Notes: generated by a model not told the origin, from the letters alone. A stretch of 15,170 bases of DNA from Eubacteriales bacterium (GCA_028717405.1 JAQUNY010000022.1:1-15170), one strand, 5' to 3'. Shown: positions 1-7,853, numbered from the stretch's first letter. Numbers and translations: made by a program.

Positions 1-1
1 C

Positions 2-73
2 CTTGAGGCAGAACCGGGGGAACTGCCGATCATAACGGCATGGAGGGGAAATGGGCTTTTTCGGGATGTTTAA
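2..73 (+). CDS. possible 3' end of an upstream gene (partial)
   Basis: The reading frame starting at base 2 is open from the window edge to a TAA at 71-73, giving about 23 residues that end in GNGLFRDV. The other two plus frames hit stops early (TGA at 4-6, TAA at 33-35). Codon choice looks gene-like, with many G- or C-ending codons for Glu, Pro and Leu. If real, it is the C-terminus of a gene that overlaps the next one by about 23 bases, which would suggest an operon. It is too short to assign a family, and an open frame of this length is not rare by chance. Confidence 0.3.
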   Translation, partial: LEAEPGELPIITAWRGNGLFRDV

Positions 74-896
74 TTACAACAAAGACGGCCCGGGTGTCGA
101 CAAGGATGCTCCGCCCAAAAACAGGTTCCTGCTTTTCTTTGAAGTATTTGTTCGTAAATTCTGGAATATTGTAAGATCGAATCTGCTTTTTGTCGCATTT
201 AATCTGCCTGCCATAGCTGTCGCGTATTTCATTTCCGTCTGGATGCTTCAGAAAATAGACGTCGGTGATCCCACTTACAATTCTGTTATTAAAATAGCCT
301 TTATGGCATTGATTTTATGCATACCGGTAATTACCGCAGGACCTGCGCAGGCAGGATTTACATATGTGATGAGAAATTACTCGCGCGAGGAGCATGCATT
401 CATCTGGGGAGATTTCAAGGACGCGGCAAAAAGGAATTTCCGGCAGAGCCTGGTCATTTCACTTATCGACATACTGATAATGGCTGTTTTTGCCGTGGAC
501 ATCGTCATATATGGATCCATGAAAGACCAGAGTGCCTTTTACCTTGTTGCAAATTCATTCATGATAGCCGCATTCATACTGTTCCTGATGATGCATATGT
601 ACATTTATCCGATGCTGATAACATTCAAACTTTCAATATTTCAGATATATAAAAATGCACTGATATTTGCAATTATCAGATTTTTGCCAAATCTCGGGAT
701 TTTGATTTTTTCGGTGCTTGTGATGTTTGTTACGATGATGATAAGTCCGATGGCAGCGCCCATATTTTTCTTATTTGTAAACTTTGGGCTCATCGGGTTT
801 ACCATCAACTTTTTTGTGTTCCCCAGCCTCAAAAAATATATCAGCGATGGTTATGAGGAAAAACAGGGGACAGGTGAGAAAAACAGAGAATCCTGA
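51..896 (+). CDS. YesL family (DUF624) integral membrane protein
   Basis: A 281-residue membrane protein. The N-terminus (MGFFGMFNYNKDGPGV, then a Lys/Pro-rich stretch and an aromatic FFEVFVRKFW segment) is typical of clostridial YesL/DUF624 proteins. About six hydrophobic segments follow, near residues 43-66, 80-100, 133-155, 165-190, 205-228 and 230-258. A charged cytoplasmic tail (YEEKQGTGEKNRES) ends the protein. The start ATG has GGAGGGG just upstream (42-48); spacing is short, and an ATG at 66 is the alternative. Family members often sit beside carbohydrate ABC transporters or glycan-use genes, but their molecular function is not established, and the neighbours here do not settle it. 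The gene converges on dapB with 34 bases between stops and no clear terminator. Family assignment is fairly sure, function is not. Confidence 0.8.
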   Translation: MGFFGMFNYNKDGPGVDKDAPPKNRFLLFFEVFVRKFWNIVRSNLLFVAFNLPAIAVAYFISVWMLQKIDVGDPTYNSVIKIAFMALILCIPVITAGPAQAGFTYVMRNYSREEHAFIWGDFKDAAKRNFRQSLVISLIDILIMAVFAVDIVIYGSMKDQSAFYLVANSFMIAAFILFLMMHMYIYPMLITFKLSIFQIYKNALIFAIIRFLPNLGILIFSVLVMFVTMMISPMAAPIFFLFVNFGLIGFTINFFVFPSLKKYISDGYEEKQGTGEKNRES

Positions 897-930
897 TAGC
901 TGTTACCACAATATTTTGTTTAAACGGGCT

Positions 931-1701
931 TCATCCTGTTTTAATAAGGTCTTCCATACCGTAAAAGCCGGGAGCTTTTCCTGCCATGAAAACCGCAGCC
1001 TTAAGTGCACCCTCTGCAAAAATATCCCTGGATGAGGCTCGGTGTGTGATTTCAAGTGTTTCATCATTCCCGGCAAATATGACTGTATGCTCGCCTGCTA
1101 TGGTCCCGCCTCTTATGGAGTGTATGCCTATTTCGGAACATGATCTTGCGGCACGTTTTGATTGCCTTTCATAAATATATTCGAGTTCGCAGCCGGATGA
1201 ATCTTTGACCGCGTCTGCTATTGCCAGAGCTGTACCGCTGGGAGCGTCGATCTTCCGGTTATGGTGCTTTTCGATGATCTCTATATCAAAACTGTCTTTC
1301 AAAACAGGGGTGGCCTTTCTAAGAAGCGATATCAGCAGATTTATACCAAGCGACATATTCGCTGAAAAGAAAACGGGTATTTGAGATGATATCGTTCTCA
1401 AAAGCACTTTTTGCTTATCAGAAAGACCTGTTGTGGCCACAACCAGAGGCAATCCTGAAGAGGCGGCCTGTCCGGCCAGGGCATCAAGTGCTCCGGGATT
1501 TGAAAAATCCAGAAGGACATCTGCTTTTTCAGTGTTCTCAAACGCAGCGGCAGCAGAAGTATATACTTTATAGGGACATTTGCCGTTATCACAGATGTCG
1601 ATGCCAGCTATGATTTCAACATCTGCTCTTCCCTCAGACAGCCTCGTTATTGCCTGTCCCATCCTGCCGCAGCACCCGTTAAGGATAATCTTTACCGCCA
1701 T
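931..1701 (-). CDS. dapB: 4-hydroxy-tetrahydrodipicolinate reductase DapB
   Basis: A 256-residue cytoplasmic enzyme that reduces the DapA product to tetrahydrodipicolinate with NAD(P)H, the second committed step towards lysine and meso-diaminopimelate. The N-terminal Rossmann motif is GCCGRMG (residues 9-15). The family signature HHNRKIDAPSGTA lies at about 146-158 and holds the catalytic histidine pair and Lys150 before the substrate-binding PSGT loop. The late motif SIRGGTIAGEH is also typical. The length fits the short bacterial form. The start has a strong AGGAGG on the minus strand (1711-1716) spaced 9 bases from the ATG. It lies 59 bases downstream of dapA on the same strand, so it is almost certainly co-transcribed and governed by the same lysine riboswitch. 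No defect is visible. Confidence 0.97.
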   Translation of the reverse strand: MAVKIILNGCCGRMGQAITRLSEGRADVEIIAGIDICDNGKCPYKVYTSAAAAFENTEKADVLLDFSNPGALDALAGQAASSGLPLVVATTGLSDKQKVLLRTISSQIPVFFSANMSLGINLLISLLRKATPVLKDSFDIEIIEKHHNRKIDAPSGTALAIADAVKDSSGCELEYIYERQSKRAARSCSEIGIHSIRGGTIAGEHTVIFAGNDETLEITHRASSRDIFAEGALKAAVFMAGKAPGFYGMEDLIKTG

Positions 1702-1760
1702 CTTTTCATGCCTCCTGTAATATCGCAGATCATTGAATATTTCGCGAAATGCTTACGGCC

Positions 1761-2651
1761 TCAGACAGGCAGACCATAATCAATCATGGCTTTCCTGAGC
1801 ACCTCAAAGTTTTGCGGCGACATATCCACCAGCGGCATACGGCATTGTCCCACATTCATACCCATCAGATTCATGGCAGCTTTTACGGGTATGGGATTGA
1901 CTTCAATAAAAAGCGCTTTGATCAGGGAAGTCACGGCAAGCTGTAGCTTTCTTGCGCTTTCAATGTTGCCGGAAAGATAATCTGACATCATTTTGTGAGT
2001 GTCCGCCGGGATAATGTTGCTCATAACGGAGATCACGCCTTTACCGCCCAGGCTGAGCATCGGCACAGCAAGCCCGTCTTCACCTGAATAAACAGTGAAA
2101 TCCTTACCTTCGCATGCGTTGATCACTTCACAGACCTGGTTGAAATTACATTCTTTTATTCCATTTATGTTGGGGATCTGAGAAAGTGCTTCAAGTGTCT
2201 CAGGGTTGATGTTGAGGTTTGTCCTGGATGGAACATTGTAAATTATCACGGGGATTCCGATGCTTTCGGCAATAGCTTTAAAATGGGAATATAGTCCCTT
2301 CTGGGTAGTCTTATTGTAATAAGGAGTAACAGACAGGATCGCATCTGAACCAACCTCTTCGGCATATTGACTCAGGCTTATGGCGTGGCGGGTATCATTG
2401 CTGCCTGTGCCGGCAATGACAGGAACGCGGTTTTTGATTTTTTCAACGGCAAACCTGATCACTGATTTATGCTCGTCGTCAGGCATCGTAGAAGCCTCGC
2501 CTGTTGTGCCGCATATTACAATAGCGTCGATGCCGGATTTTATTTGAAACTCTATCAGCTCTTCAAGTTTGTCAAAATCAACTCCATTTTCATTAAAAGG
2601 TGTCACAACAGCGGTGGCTGCGCCTGTAAAAACCGGTCCTCTTCTTCTCAT
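1761..2651 (-). CDS. dapA: 4-hydroxy-tetrahydrodipicolinate synthase DapA
   Basis: A 296-residue class I aldolase-fold enzyme that condenses pyruvate with aspartate semialdehyde, the first committed step to lysine and diaminopimelate. Family landmarks are visible: GTTGE at residues 48-52 (pyruvate-binding threonines), VTPYYNK at about 108-114 (catalytic tyrosine), IIYNVPSRT at 136-144 (proton-relay Tyr138 and substrate Arg143), and GIKECN at 164-169 with Lys166 as the Schiff-base lysine. The usual Asp or Glu after that lysine is Glu167. Length is normal. The minus-strand start has AGGAAAGG (2660-2667) 8 bases from the ATG. It is the first gene of the dapA-dapB operon, preceded by a terminator and a lysine riboswitch, which fits feedback control by lysine. 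Assignment is secure; only allosteric behaviour cannot be read from sequence. Confidence 0.97.
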   Translation of the reverse strand: MRRRGPVFTGAATAVVTPFNENGVDFDKLEELIEFQIKSGIDAIVICGTTGEASTMPDDEHKSVIRFAVEKIKNRVPVIAGTGSNDTRHAISLSQYAEEVGSDAILSVTPYYNKTTQKGLYSHFKAIAESIGIPVIIYNVPSRTNLNINPETLEALSQIPNINGIKECNFNQVCEVINACEGKDFTVYSGEDGLAVPMLSLGGKGVISVMSNIIPADTHKMMSDYLSGNIESARKLQLAVTSLIKALFIEVNPIPVKAAMNLMGMNVGQCRMPLVDMSPQNFEVLRKAMIDYGLPV

Positions 2652-2706
2652 CTCAGAATCCTTTCCTGATCAATATCAATATTGATGACATTTAATTTTC
2701 ATTATC

Positions 2707-2734
2707 AAAAAAACTGCCGGGTTGCAGGCAGTTT
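2707..2734 (-). terminator. intrinsic terminator of the lysine riboswitch expression platform
   Basis: On the minus strand the RNA would read AAACUGCC, an 8-base loop, then GGCAGUUU followed by four more U. The arms are a perfect 8-bp stem (plus-strand 2711-2718 and 2727-2734). It sits between the lysine aptamer and dapA, so it most likely terminates transcription when lysine is bound. Confidence 0.85.
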
Positions 2735-2816
2735 CAATCGTGATGTTAAGCTTCGGCTTACATGCAACGATATTATCATGCTTTGATGCGAAAGCTTTAT
2801 CAGTATATACTATCTG

Positions 2817-2994
2817 GCAACCTTAGCGCTTCATCCATATGAACAGATGACAGTTAAAAAGTTTTTCACTCGTCTAACCAGGCAGCTGCAGGCGAAATAT
2901 CAACTGCCTTCGGCATCTTCTCCTTTGGGGACAGGTCATGGGGATCCGCCTCCCTTGCCGTCTTAATTATAGAAGATGCGCCTCTACGGTTTGC
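2817..2994 (-). promoter_or_regulatory. lysine riboswitch (L box) upstream of dapA-dapB
   Basis: Reading the minus strand, the leader carries the ordered conserved blocks of the lysine aptamer. AGAGGCGC (2978-2985) lies just after the P1 5' strand, GCCGAAGGC (2906-2914) is the conserved junction/loop block, and ACTGTCA and AGCGCTA (the latter 2824-2830) occur near the 3' end. P1 can form between GCAAACC (2988-2994) and GGTTGC (2817-2822), extended by GTAG/CTAA around the junction with one mismatch. The size, about 178 nt, fits the class. It is followed by a terminator and then dapA, the expected genetic context. Identification is from recognised sequence blocks, not a covariance-model search. 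Confidence 0.92.
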
Positions 2995-3059
2995 AATATT
3001 TTATTATCAAAAAACATATGTGATTTATATCGCACCAGGCTTTTTCCTGATACAACAAC

Positions 3060-3088
3060 ATATTATCACCGGGGCGGGGACATGTCAA
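3060..3088 (-). promoter_or_regulatory. sigma-A-type promoter of dapA-dapB
   Basis: On the minus strand a perfect TTGACA (3083-3088) is followed after 17 bases by TAATAT (3060-3065), preceded by TG one base upstream (an extended -10). Transcription would begin near 3050, about 55 bases before the aptamer P1. Spacing and location fit well. The -10 matches the consensus at four of six positions. Confidence 0.65.
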
Positions 3089-3101
3089 TTTTTTGCCCCA
3101 T

Positions 3102-3220
3102 GTCTAACGTCTAACGTATAACTCTAATTCTAAACTAAACTAAGCTAAGCTAAACTAAGCTAAACTGGGCTAAACTGATTCAAATTGAACTAAATTGAAC
3201 TAAGCTGAGCTGAGTCTAAG
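3102..3220. repeat. degenerate tandem array of 5-bp units (TAAAC/TAAGC/TGAGC)
   Basis: From 3131 to 3215 the sequence can be read as 17 consecutive 5-base units in strict register, mostly TAAAC, TAAGC, TGAAC or TGAGC with a few variants (TGGGC, TGATT, CAAAT, TAAAT, TGAGT). It is preceded by two 7-bp copies of TCTAACG (3103-3116) and followed by CTAAG (3216-3220). The array is non-coding and lies between the minus-strand dapA promoter and the plus-strand SNF2 gene. Origin by slippage is the simplest explanation; a protein-binding role is possible but not shown. Confidence 0.8.
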
Positions 3221-3469
3221 GTGAAGATGTTCAGTCGCAGGCTGTCAGTAAGTATGTAAAGCAGTTAAATCGATTAAAATTATCGGTTAAAATTAAAGGT
3301 ATACATATTGATGATACTGGCCTTTTATTATAATATGAATGCTGATCCGGCCTGCAGGATATTTATATAACTTACCGTATAATTCGTTGCCGGTACAACC
3401 GGCAGGGGCATCTGACAACAGATTTTTTAATAGCAGATAACCACTGACAGCGTGTCGGAGAAGGGCATT
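3221..3469 (+). promoter_or_regulatory. leader and candidate promoters of the SNF2 gene
   Basis: This non-coding stretch completes the gene-free interval 2652-3469. It is AT-rich and holds two TATAAT hexamers on the plus strand, at 3329-3334 (with TTGATG at 3308-3313, only 15 bases apart) and at 3378-3383 (no good -35). Either could drive the SNF2 cluster. The second is followed at once by a 17-bp palindrome. Nothing else convincing was seen. Confidence 0.35.
3388..3404. repeat. 17-bp palindrome, possible operator
   Basis: TGCCGGT and ACCGGCA are perfect inverted repeats separated by three bases. The palindrome starts 4 bases after the TATAAT at 3378-3383, so it would cover the expected transcription start. 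That position suits a repressor operator. It could instead be a short 5' leader hairpin. The T-run at 3423-3428 is too far away for it to be a normal terminator. Confidence 0.45.
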
Positions 3470-6268
3470 ATGAAGAAAAAAACCAGGACAAACTCAAAAT
3501 ACAGGGAGCTCATTGCTGTAATTGAAGAAGAAGGACAATTCAGACTTGAATGGAATTTTATAGATAATCACCCCGACAGCGACGACGATAACTCTGCAGG
3601 TTATGATGTTATAAAGTATCAGGAATATATTTACAATATTTTCATACAGGATGCTGATGAAGCACTGTTAGCCCTTGGATTAACAGCTGAGAATCAATCA
3701 GTAATACAAGAACAAAAATACAACCCTTTACAATCAGGCAAACTGCCTGTGTTGCCAATGCCACCCGGGTTGCCGGAATATCTGACGGATTCACTAAATT
3801 ATATTAGATTGATAGCATTGGCATATTTCAAAAAGCTTTCGAAGGAACCGGATTTAGAATACCTTCGCGAAAGAATAAAAGTCAACCTGGCAAAAAATGA
3901 AGCCGAAGGTCTTTTAGAAAATGCACCCTATATGAACGGCGCTGAAAAGCTGGATCTCAAATGGATATTTGCTGTCTGGAACAGATTAAATGAAATATTT
4001 TGCAGAATAATATACAGCTTTAAAGGAAGTGTTGCCGACTATTTCGCGTTATTCTCTCCGGGACTGCATATTTTTGGGCAGGTTTATTTTCACCTTGTTG
4101 AAGACGGCAAGGGAGAATACCCGTTTGCATTTTTGGCCACATACTCATCTGTTGTATCAAAAGACGGAAAGCGTAAGCATCTGCCTTTAAAAAACGCACT
4201 TATTGAATATAGGAATGATAAAAATCATTTATTAAAACTGCTTTCAACTGTTAATAATGCGGCAGAAAAAAGTTCATTTATTACAGGTATTGTTGATTCG
4301 GGCGAAATATTTCATGCAATAGGACTTATACCGGAGGAGGCATATTTATTTCTAAAGGAGGTCCCGATATATGAAGAGGCGGGTATCTTGTGCAGGATAC
4401 CGGATTGGTGGAGGAACCATGGCAATTCGTATAAGTTGAATATCAACATTGGCAGTAAAAATAAGTCCAGACTCAATTATGATGCTATAGTTGACTTTAA
4501 TGCAGAATTGATGCTGAATGGAGAGCGCGTAAATGCAGATGAACTGAAGCAGATGCTTTCAGAAGCAGAAGGCCTGCGTTTGATTAAGGGGAAATGGGTA
4601 GAAGTCAATCATGATAAGCTCAGGAAAATGCTTGACGCATATGACAGAGCATTGGAATACGGCAATAAAGCAACGCTTGGCATTGTAGAGGCAATCAGGT
4701 TTCAACTGGACTCCGGGAGTGAACTCAAAGTCAGCAGGGATGAATGTGAGATCGAAATAACCAATGGGATGTGGCTAAATGATGTTATCGGCAAATTGAT
4801 GTTGCCTGATTCGATGAAATCGGTAACCTGCAGCAGTAATTTCTGCGCCAGGCTCAGGCCATATCAGCAAACCGGCTTGAATTGGCTGAACTATATGAAA
4901 GAGTTGGGGCTTGGGGCCTGTCTCGCTGATGATATGGGCCTTGGTAAAACAGTTCAGGTCATAGCGCTTATTGATTTTATCTGTCATCGCAAGAAAGAAA
5001 AAACATTGTTGGTTATACCGGCTTCACTTATAGGCAACTGGGTCGATGAGATAAAAAGATTTGCTCCTTTGCTAAGGTGGCAAATTATTCATCCAAGCGC
5101 CCAAAATGCCTCACAAAGAAACTCTGAAGCTGAAAATACTCCGGACTGCCTTCAAAGCAGCGACATTTTTATAACAACATATGGAATGCTGCTTAAATAT
5201 GAATGGCTGAAAGAAGTAAAATGGGATACGCTGGTTATTGACGAAGCTCAGGCCATCAAAAATCCCGGGACAAAACAGACACACGCTGTAAAATCCCTGA
5301 AAGCTGCAAGCAGGATTGCATTGACCGGCACACCGGTTGAAAACCGGCTTTCCGACTTATGGTCTTTGTTTGATTTTCTAAACAAAGGACTATTGGGCAG
5401 TTCCAGGGAATTCTCAGACTTTTCCAAAAAGATTAAAGAAAGCAGCGAAGGATATGCCAGACTAAAGAAAGCAGTCAGCCCGTTTATACTTAGAAGGCTG
5501 AAAACAGATAAAAGTGTAATTTCGGATCTGCCTGAAAAAATTGAAATCAAGAGCTATGCATCATTAACAAAAAAACAGGTTGTTCTTTATGAAAAACTGG
5601 TGGATGAATTAACAGAGAAGTTGACATCTTCAGTGGAAGGAATTGAAAGAAAAGGTCTTGTGCTTGCTTCACTCTTAAAATTAAAACAAATATGTAATCA
5701 TCCGGATCAGTATCTGGGACAGAAAGTTTACGATATTGATGATAGCGGGAAATTTATCAGGTTAAAAGAAATATGTGAAATAATACGTGATAACAGGGAA
5801 AGAGCGCTTATCTTTACTCAGTTTAAAGAAATAACTGACCAGCTGAAAAATTTTCTTGAAAACATTTTTCGGCATGAAGGTCTGGTTTTGCATGGAGGTA
5901 CGGCAGTTGGTAAAAGGAAGGGTATAGTGGAAAAATTTCAAGGGAAGGATTATATCCCGTTCATAGTACTGTCGATAAAAGCCGGAGGCGTCGGGCTAAA
6001 TCTCACAGCGGCCAACCATGTCATACATTTTGACAGATGGTGGAATCCGGCAGTGGAAAATCAGGCGACTGACAGGGCATTCAGAATTGGACAAAATAAG
6101 AATGTAATAGTGCATAAATTCATAACAAAAGGTACAATTGAAGAGAAAATAGATTTAATGATCGAAGATAAAATAAAACTGTTCAGAAATATTGTGCCGG
6201 AGTCAAAAGAGAGCTGGATTACGGAGTTGGATAACAACAGTTTGATTGAGCTGTTTAAACTTAGATAA
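3470..6268 (+). CDS. SNF2/HepA-family DEAD-box-like ATPase
   Basis: A 932-residue Swi2/Snf2 family protein expected to use ATP hydrolysis to translocate on double-stranded DNA or remodel protein-DNA complexes. The N-terminal half is poorly conserved. Around residues 335-385 it resembles the bacterial SNF2 helicase-associated DUF3670 region (LNGERVNADEL, then LIKGKWVEVN). The ATPase core follows: DDMGLGKT (Walker A) at 487-494, DEAQ (motif II) at 591-594, LTGTPVENR just after, and the C-terminal motifs GGVGLNLT and QATDRAFRIGQ (about 865-875). ATG 3470 is preferred because GGAG lies 9 bases before it; an in-frame GTG at 3452 lacks a good site. The next gene encodes a SWIM zinc-finger protein, a known partner type. 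The gene appears more AT-rich than ligA or the later genes, possibly a sign of separate ancestry. The family is certain, the cellular role unknown. Confidence 0.93.
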   Translation: MKKKTRTNSKYRELIAVIEEEGQFRLEWNFIDNHPDSDDDNSAGYDVIKYQEYIYNIFIQDADEALLALGLTAENQSVIQEQKYNPLQSGKLPVLPMPPGLPEYLTDSLNYIRLIALAYFKKLSKEPDLEYLRERIKVNLAKNEAEGLLENAPYMNGAEKLDLKWIFAVWNRLNEIFCRIIYSFKGSVADYFALFSPGLHIFGQVYFHLVEDGKGEYPFAFLATYSSVVSKDGKRKHLPLKNALIEYRNDKNHLLKLLSTVNNAAEKSSFITGIVDSGEIFHAIGLIPEEAYLFLKEVPIYEEAGILCRIPDWWRNHGNSYKLNINIGSKNKSRLNYDAIVDFNAELMLNGERVNADELKQMLSEAEGLRLIKGKWVEVNHDKLRKMLDAYDRALEYGNKATLGIVEAIRFQLDSGSELKVSRDECEIEITNGMWLNDVIGKLMLPDSMKSVTCSSNFCARLRPYQQTGLNWLNYMKELGLGACLADDMGLGKTVQVIALIDFICHRKKEKTLLVIPASLIGNWVDEIKRFAPLLRWQIIHPSAQNASQRNSEAENTPDCLQSSDIFITTYGMLLKYEWLKEVKWDTLVIDEAQAIKNPGTKQTHAVKSLKAASRIALTGTPVENRLSDLWSLFDFLNKGLLGSSREFSDFSKKIKESSEGYARLKKAVSPFILRRLKTDKSVISDLPEKIEIKSYASLTKKQVVLYEKLVDELTEKLTSSVEGIERKGLVLASLLKLKQICNHPDQYLGQKVYDIDDSGKFIRLKEICEIIRDNRERALIFTQFKEITDQLKNFLENIFRHEGLVLHGGTAVGKRKGIVEKFQGKDYIPFIVLSIKAGGVGLNLTAANHVIHFDRWWNPAVENQATDRAFRIGQNKNVIVHKFITKGTIEEKIDLMIEDKIKLFRNIVPESKESWITELDNNSLIELFKLR

Positions 6269-6314
6269 GACTACGGAAATGACTGATTTTATTTTTCAGG
6301 AGGCAGTGCGGCAT

Positions 6315-7106
6315 ATGGCTTTTAATGATGGCTACTACAAATATGTATCTGCATCGGAGATAAAAAGAAAAGCGCAGAAAAAAATTGAAAGCCTTAAAAA
6401 GAAAAATCCGGGAATATCTCCTGTTATTCTGACAGGGAACAAAATCGCAGGCACGTGGTGGGGCAAAGCCTGGAATGATAACCTGGAAAGCTATTCTGAC
6501 TATTATAACAGAATCGGAAGAGGCCGGAGCTATGTCAGAAACGGAGCGGTCCTGGACCTGAAAATTGAACAGGGCATTATAAAGGCGCTGGTTCAGGGAA
6601 GCAGGGCAAAGCCATATGAGGTAATGATTGTGATAAAACCATTACAGAGCGTTGTCTGGGAATCAATAGTCAGAGACTGTGCCGGTAAAATCGGAACTCT
6701 GCAGGAATTAATCGAAGGTAAGTTCCCCAAAGCGCTTGCTGAGCTTTTCACTGCAAAGGGAAAGGGATTATTCCCTGAACCAAAGGAAATTTCCATGGGC
6801 TGCAGCTGCCCTGACTGGGCCGGTATGTGCAAGCACATAGCAGCTGCATTATATGGTGTGGGAGCTCGCCTGGACAATGATGCAACATTGTTTTTTAAAT
6901 TAAGGAGCATAAATGTCGGTGATCTTATTTCAGCAGCCATTGAGAAAAAAACGGAAACGATGCTGGGAAAATCCGGTTCTAAAAGCAGCAGAATTATTAA
7001 AGATAGTAATGTTAATGACATATTTGGAATAGAACTGGAGAATAGCGGAAAGAAGAAAGTAAAAACAGGACGTGTTAAGTCACAGCCGGACAAAGGGGGA
7101 AGCTGA
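6315..7106 (+). CDS. SWIM zinc-finger protein, SNF2 partner
   Basis: About 263 residues. The SWIM motif CxCx6CxH is explicit (CSCPDWAGMCKH, with Cys163, Cys165, Cys172 and His174 from this start) and should bind one zinc and contact DNA or protein. The upstream region (TWWGKAWNDNLESYSDY, then RGRSYVRNGAVLDL) is the conserved N-terminal part of bacterial SWIM proteins encoded beside SNF2 ATPases. ATG 6315 is chosen because AGGAGG (6298-6303) lies 11 bases upstream and family members begin near here. In-frame starts at ATG 6279 and TTG 6246 are possible; the latter would overlap the SNF2 gene. The C-terminal about 60 residues are Lys/Ser-rich and probably disordered. Association with SNF2 is established for the family; the biochemical function is not. 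Confidence 0.9.
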   Translation: MAFNDGYYKYVSASEIKRKAQKKIESLKKKNPGISPVILTGNKIAGTWWGKAWNDNLESYSDYYNRIGRGRSYVRNGAVLDLKIEQGIIKALVQGSRAKPYEVMIVIKPLQSVVWESIVRDCAGKIGTLQELIEGKFPKALAELFTAKGKGLFPEPKEISMGCSCPDWAGMCKHIAAALYGVGARLDNDATLFFKLRSINVGDLISAAIEKKTETMLGKSGSKSSRIIKDSNVNDIFGIELENSGKKKVKTGRVKSQPDKGGS

Positions 7107-7107
7107 A

Positions 7108-7827
7108 TTGAAATCAATGATCAAAGCAGGGCATTTACTGATGGCCGTTGTAATTATGCTGCTTTGGAACACCTTCCTGATGAAACCGCTTAAGATATTT
7201 CTTGTGTTTCTGCACGAAACAGGGCATGCCTTCATTTCATTCATCACAGGCTACGGCATAACCAACCTTAATATAAACCTGAATGAAAGCGGATTTACCA
7301 CGGTAGCAACAGGGGGAAGGTTTGCAGGATTGCTGATCGTGATGGGAGGATATCTGGGGAGCCTTTTTTTCGCCGCACTCATATTAATTTTGAGGAAGAC
7401 ATCTTTAAAAAAATTTATACCGGGCATTGCAGCGATAACATATCTTATGGCGGCGGCAGCTTTTCAAGGGATGTCGTTTGCCCTTTCCTACGCAGTCATA
7501 TTTGTAATAGCCGTTTTTATAATTTATATGCTCAACAGAGAACGCCTCACTGACCTTGCAGTTGAAATAATCGGGATTTCGGGGCTGGTGTACGTTATTT
7601 ATGACACTCTGGTAAATACATTATTGGTTGAGATAAATGCGTGGACAGGTATCATATCAGGATGGTCCAGGCCGGGGAATATCTCCGATGCTTACAGAAT
7701 GGGCGAAATGACAGGCGTACCTGTTTTTATATGGGGCCTGGTATGTCTGCTGATATCACTGTTTGTTGCCAGGGCATTGCTGAGAGAGAAGAAGAGGATA
7801 TGGGGAAGGAAAAGTAAAAGAGCATAA
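7108..7827 (+). CDS. M50B-like membrane metalloprotease
   Basis: About 239 residues with several hydrophobic segments. The zinc-binding HExxH motif HETGH (residues 36-40 from this start) follows the first membrane helix. A later GGYLGSLFFAALIL helix matches the M50B pattern in which a Gly-rich membrane segment follows the active-site helix. Site-2-type proteases of this fold cleave membrane-embedded or membrane-near substrates, but the M50B subgroup is poorly characterised. The TTG start at 7108 has GGGGGA about 8 bases upstream and lies one base after the SWIM stop, implying translational coupling. An in-frame GTG at 7072 would overlap the SWIM gene. The stop codon lies inside a 22-bp tandem duplication. 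The link between this protease and SNF2/SWIM is unexplained. Confidence 0.8.
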   Translation: MKSMIKAGHLLMAVVIMLLWNTFLMKPLKIFLVFLHETGHAFISFITGYGITNLNINLNESGFTTVATGGRFAGLLIVMGGYLGSLFFAALILILRKTSLKKFIPGIAAITYLMAAAAFQGMSFALSYAVIFVIAVFIIYMLNRERLTDLAVEIIGISGLVYVIYDTLVNTLLVEINAWTGIISGWSRPGNISDAYRMGEMTGVPVFIWGLVCLLISLFVARALLREKKRIWGRKSKRA

Positions 7828-7853
7828 CAACAAAAGCAAAAGAGCATAACAAC
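7810..7853. repeat. 22-bp tandem duplication across the protease stop codon
   Basis: Two adjacent 22-base units (7810-7831 and 7832-7853) differ at a single base (T at 7815, C at 7837). Each contains AAAAGAGCATAACAAC. The first includes the last codons and TAA of the M50B-like gene; the second is non-coding and extends the spacer before ligA. It looks like a recent slippage duplication. Confidence 0.9.

Noticed and set aside
897..930. Bidirectional terminator between the YesL-like gene and dapB
   Set aside because: Only a weak imperfect AT palindrome is present, with no stable stem.
3131..3215. CRISPR array
   Set aside because: Units are only 5 bp with no unique spacers, and no cas genes are present.
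3470..7106. Phage-defence island based on the SNF2 protein
   Set aside because: No methyltransferase, nuclease, phospholipase D or other defence partner is present. SNF2 with SWIM alone is common in chromosomes.
6593..7117. Gene antisense to the SWIM protein
   Set aside because: Its coding potential is explained by the strongly supported SWIM gene on the plus strand, and the translation looks like low-complexity Leu/Ser/Pro sequence.
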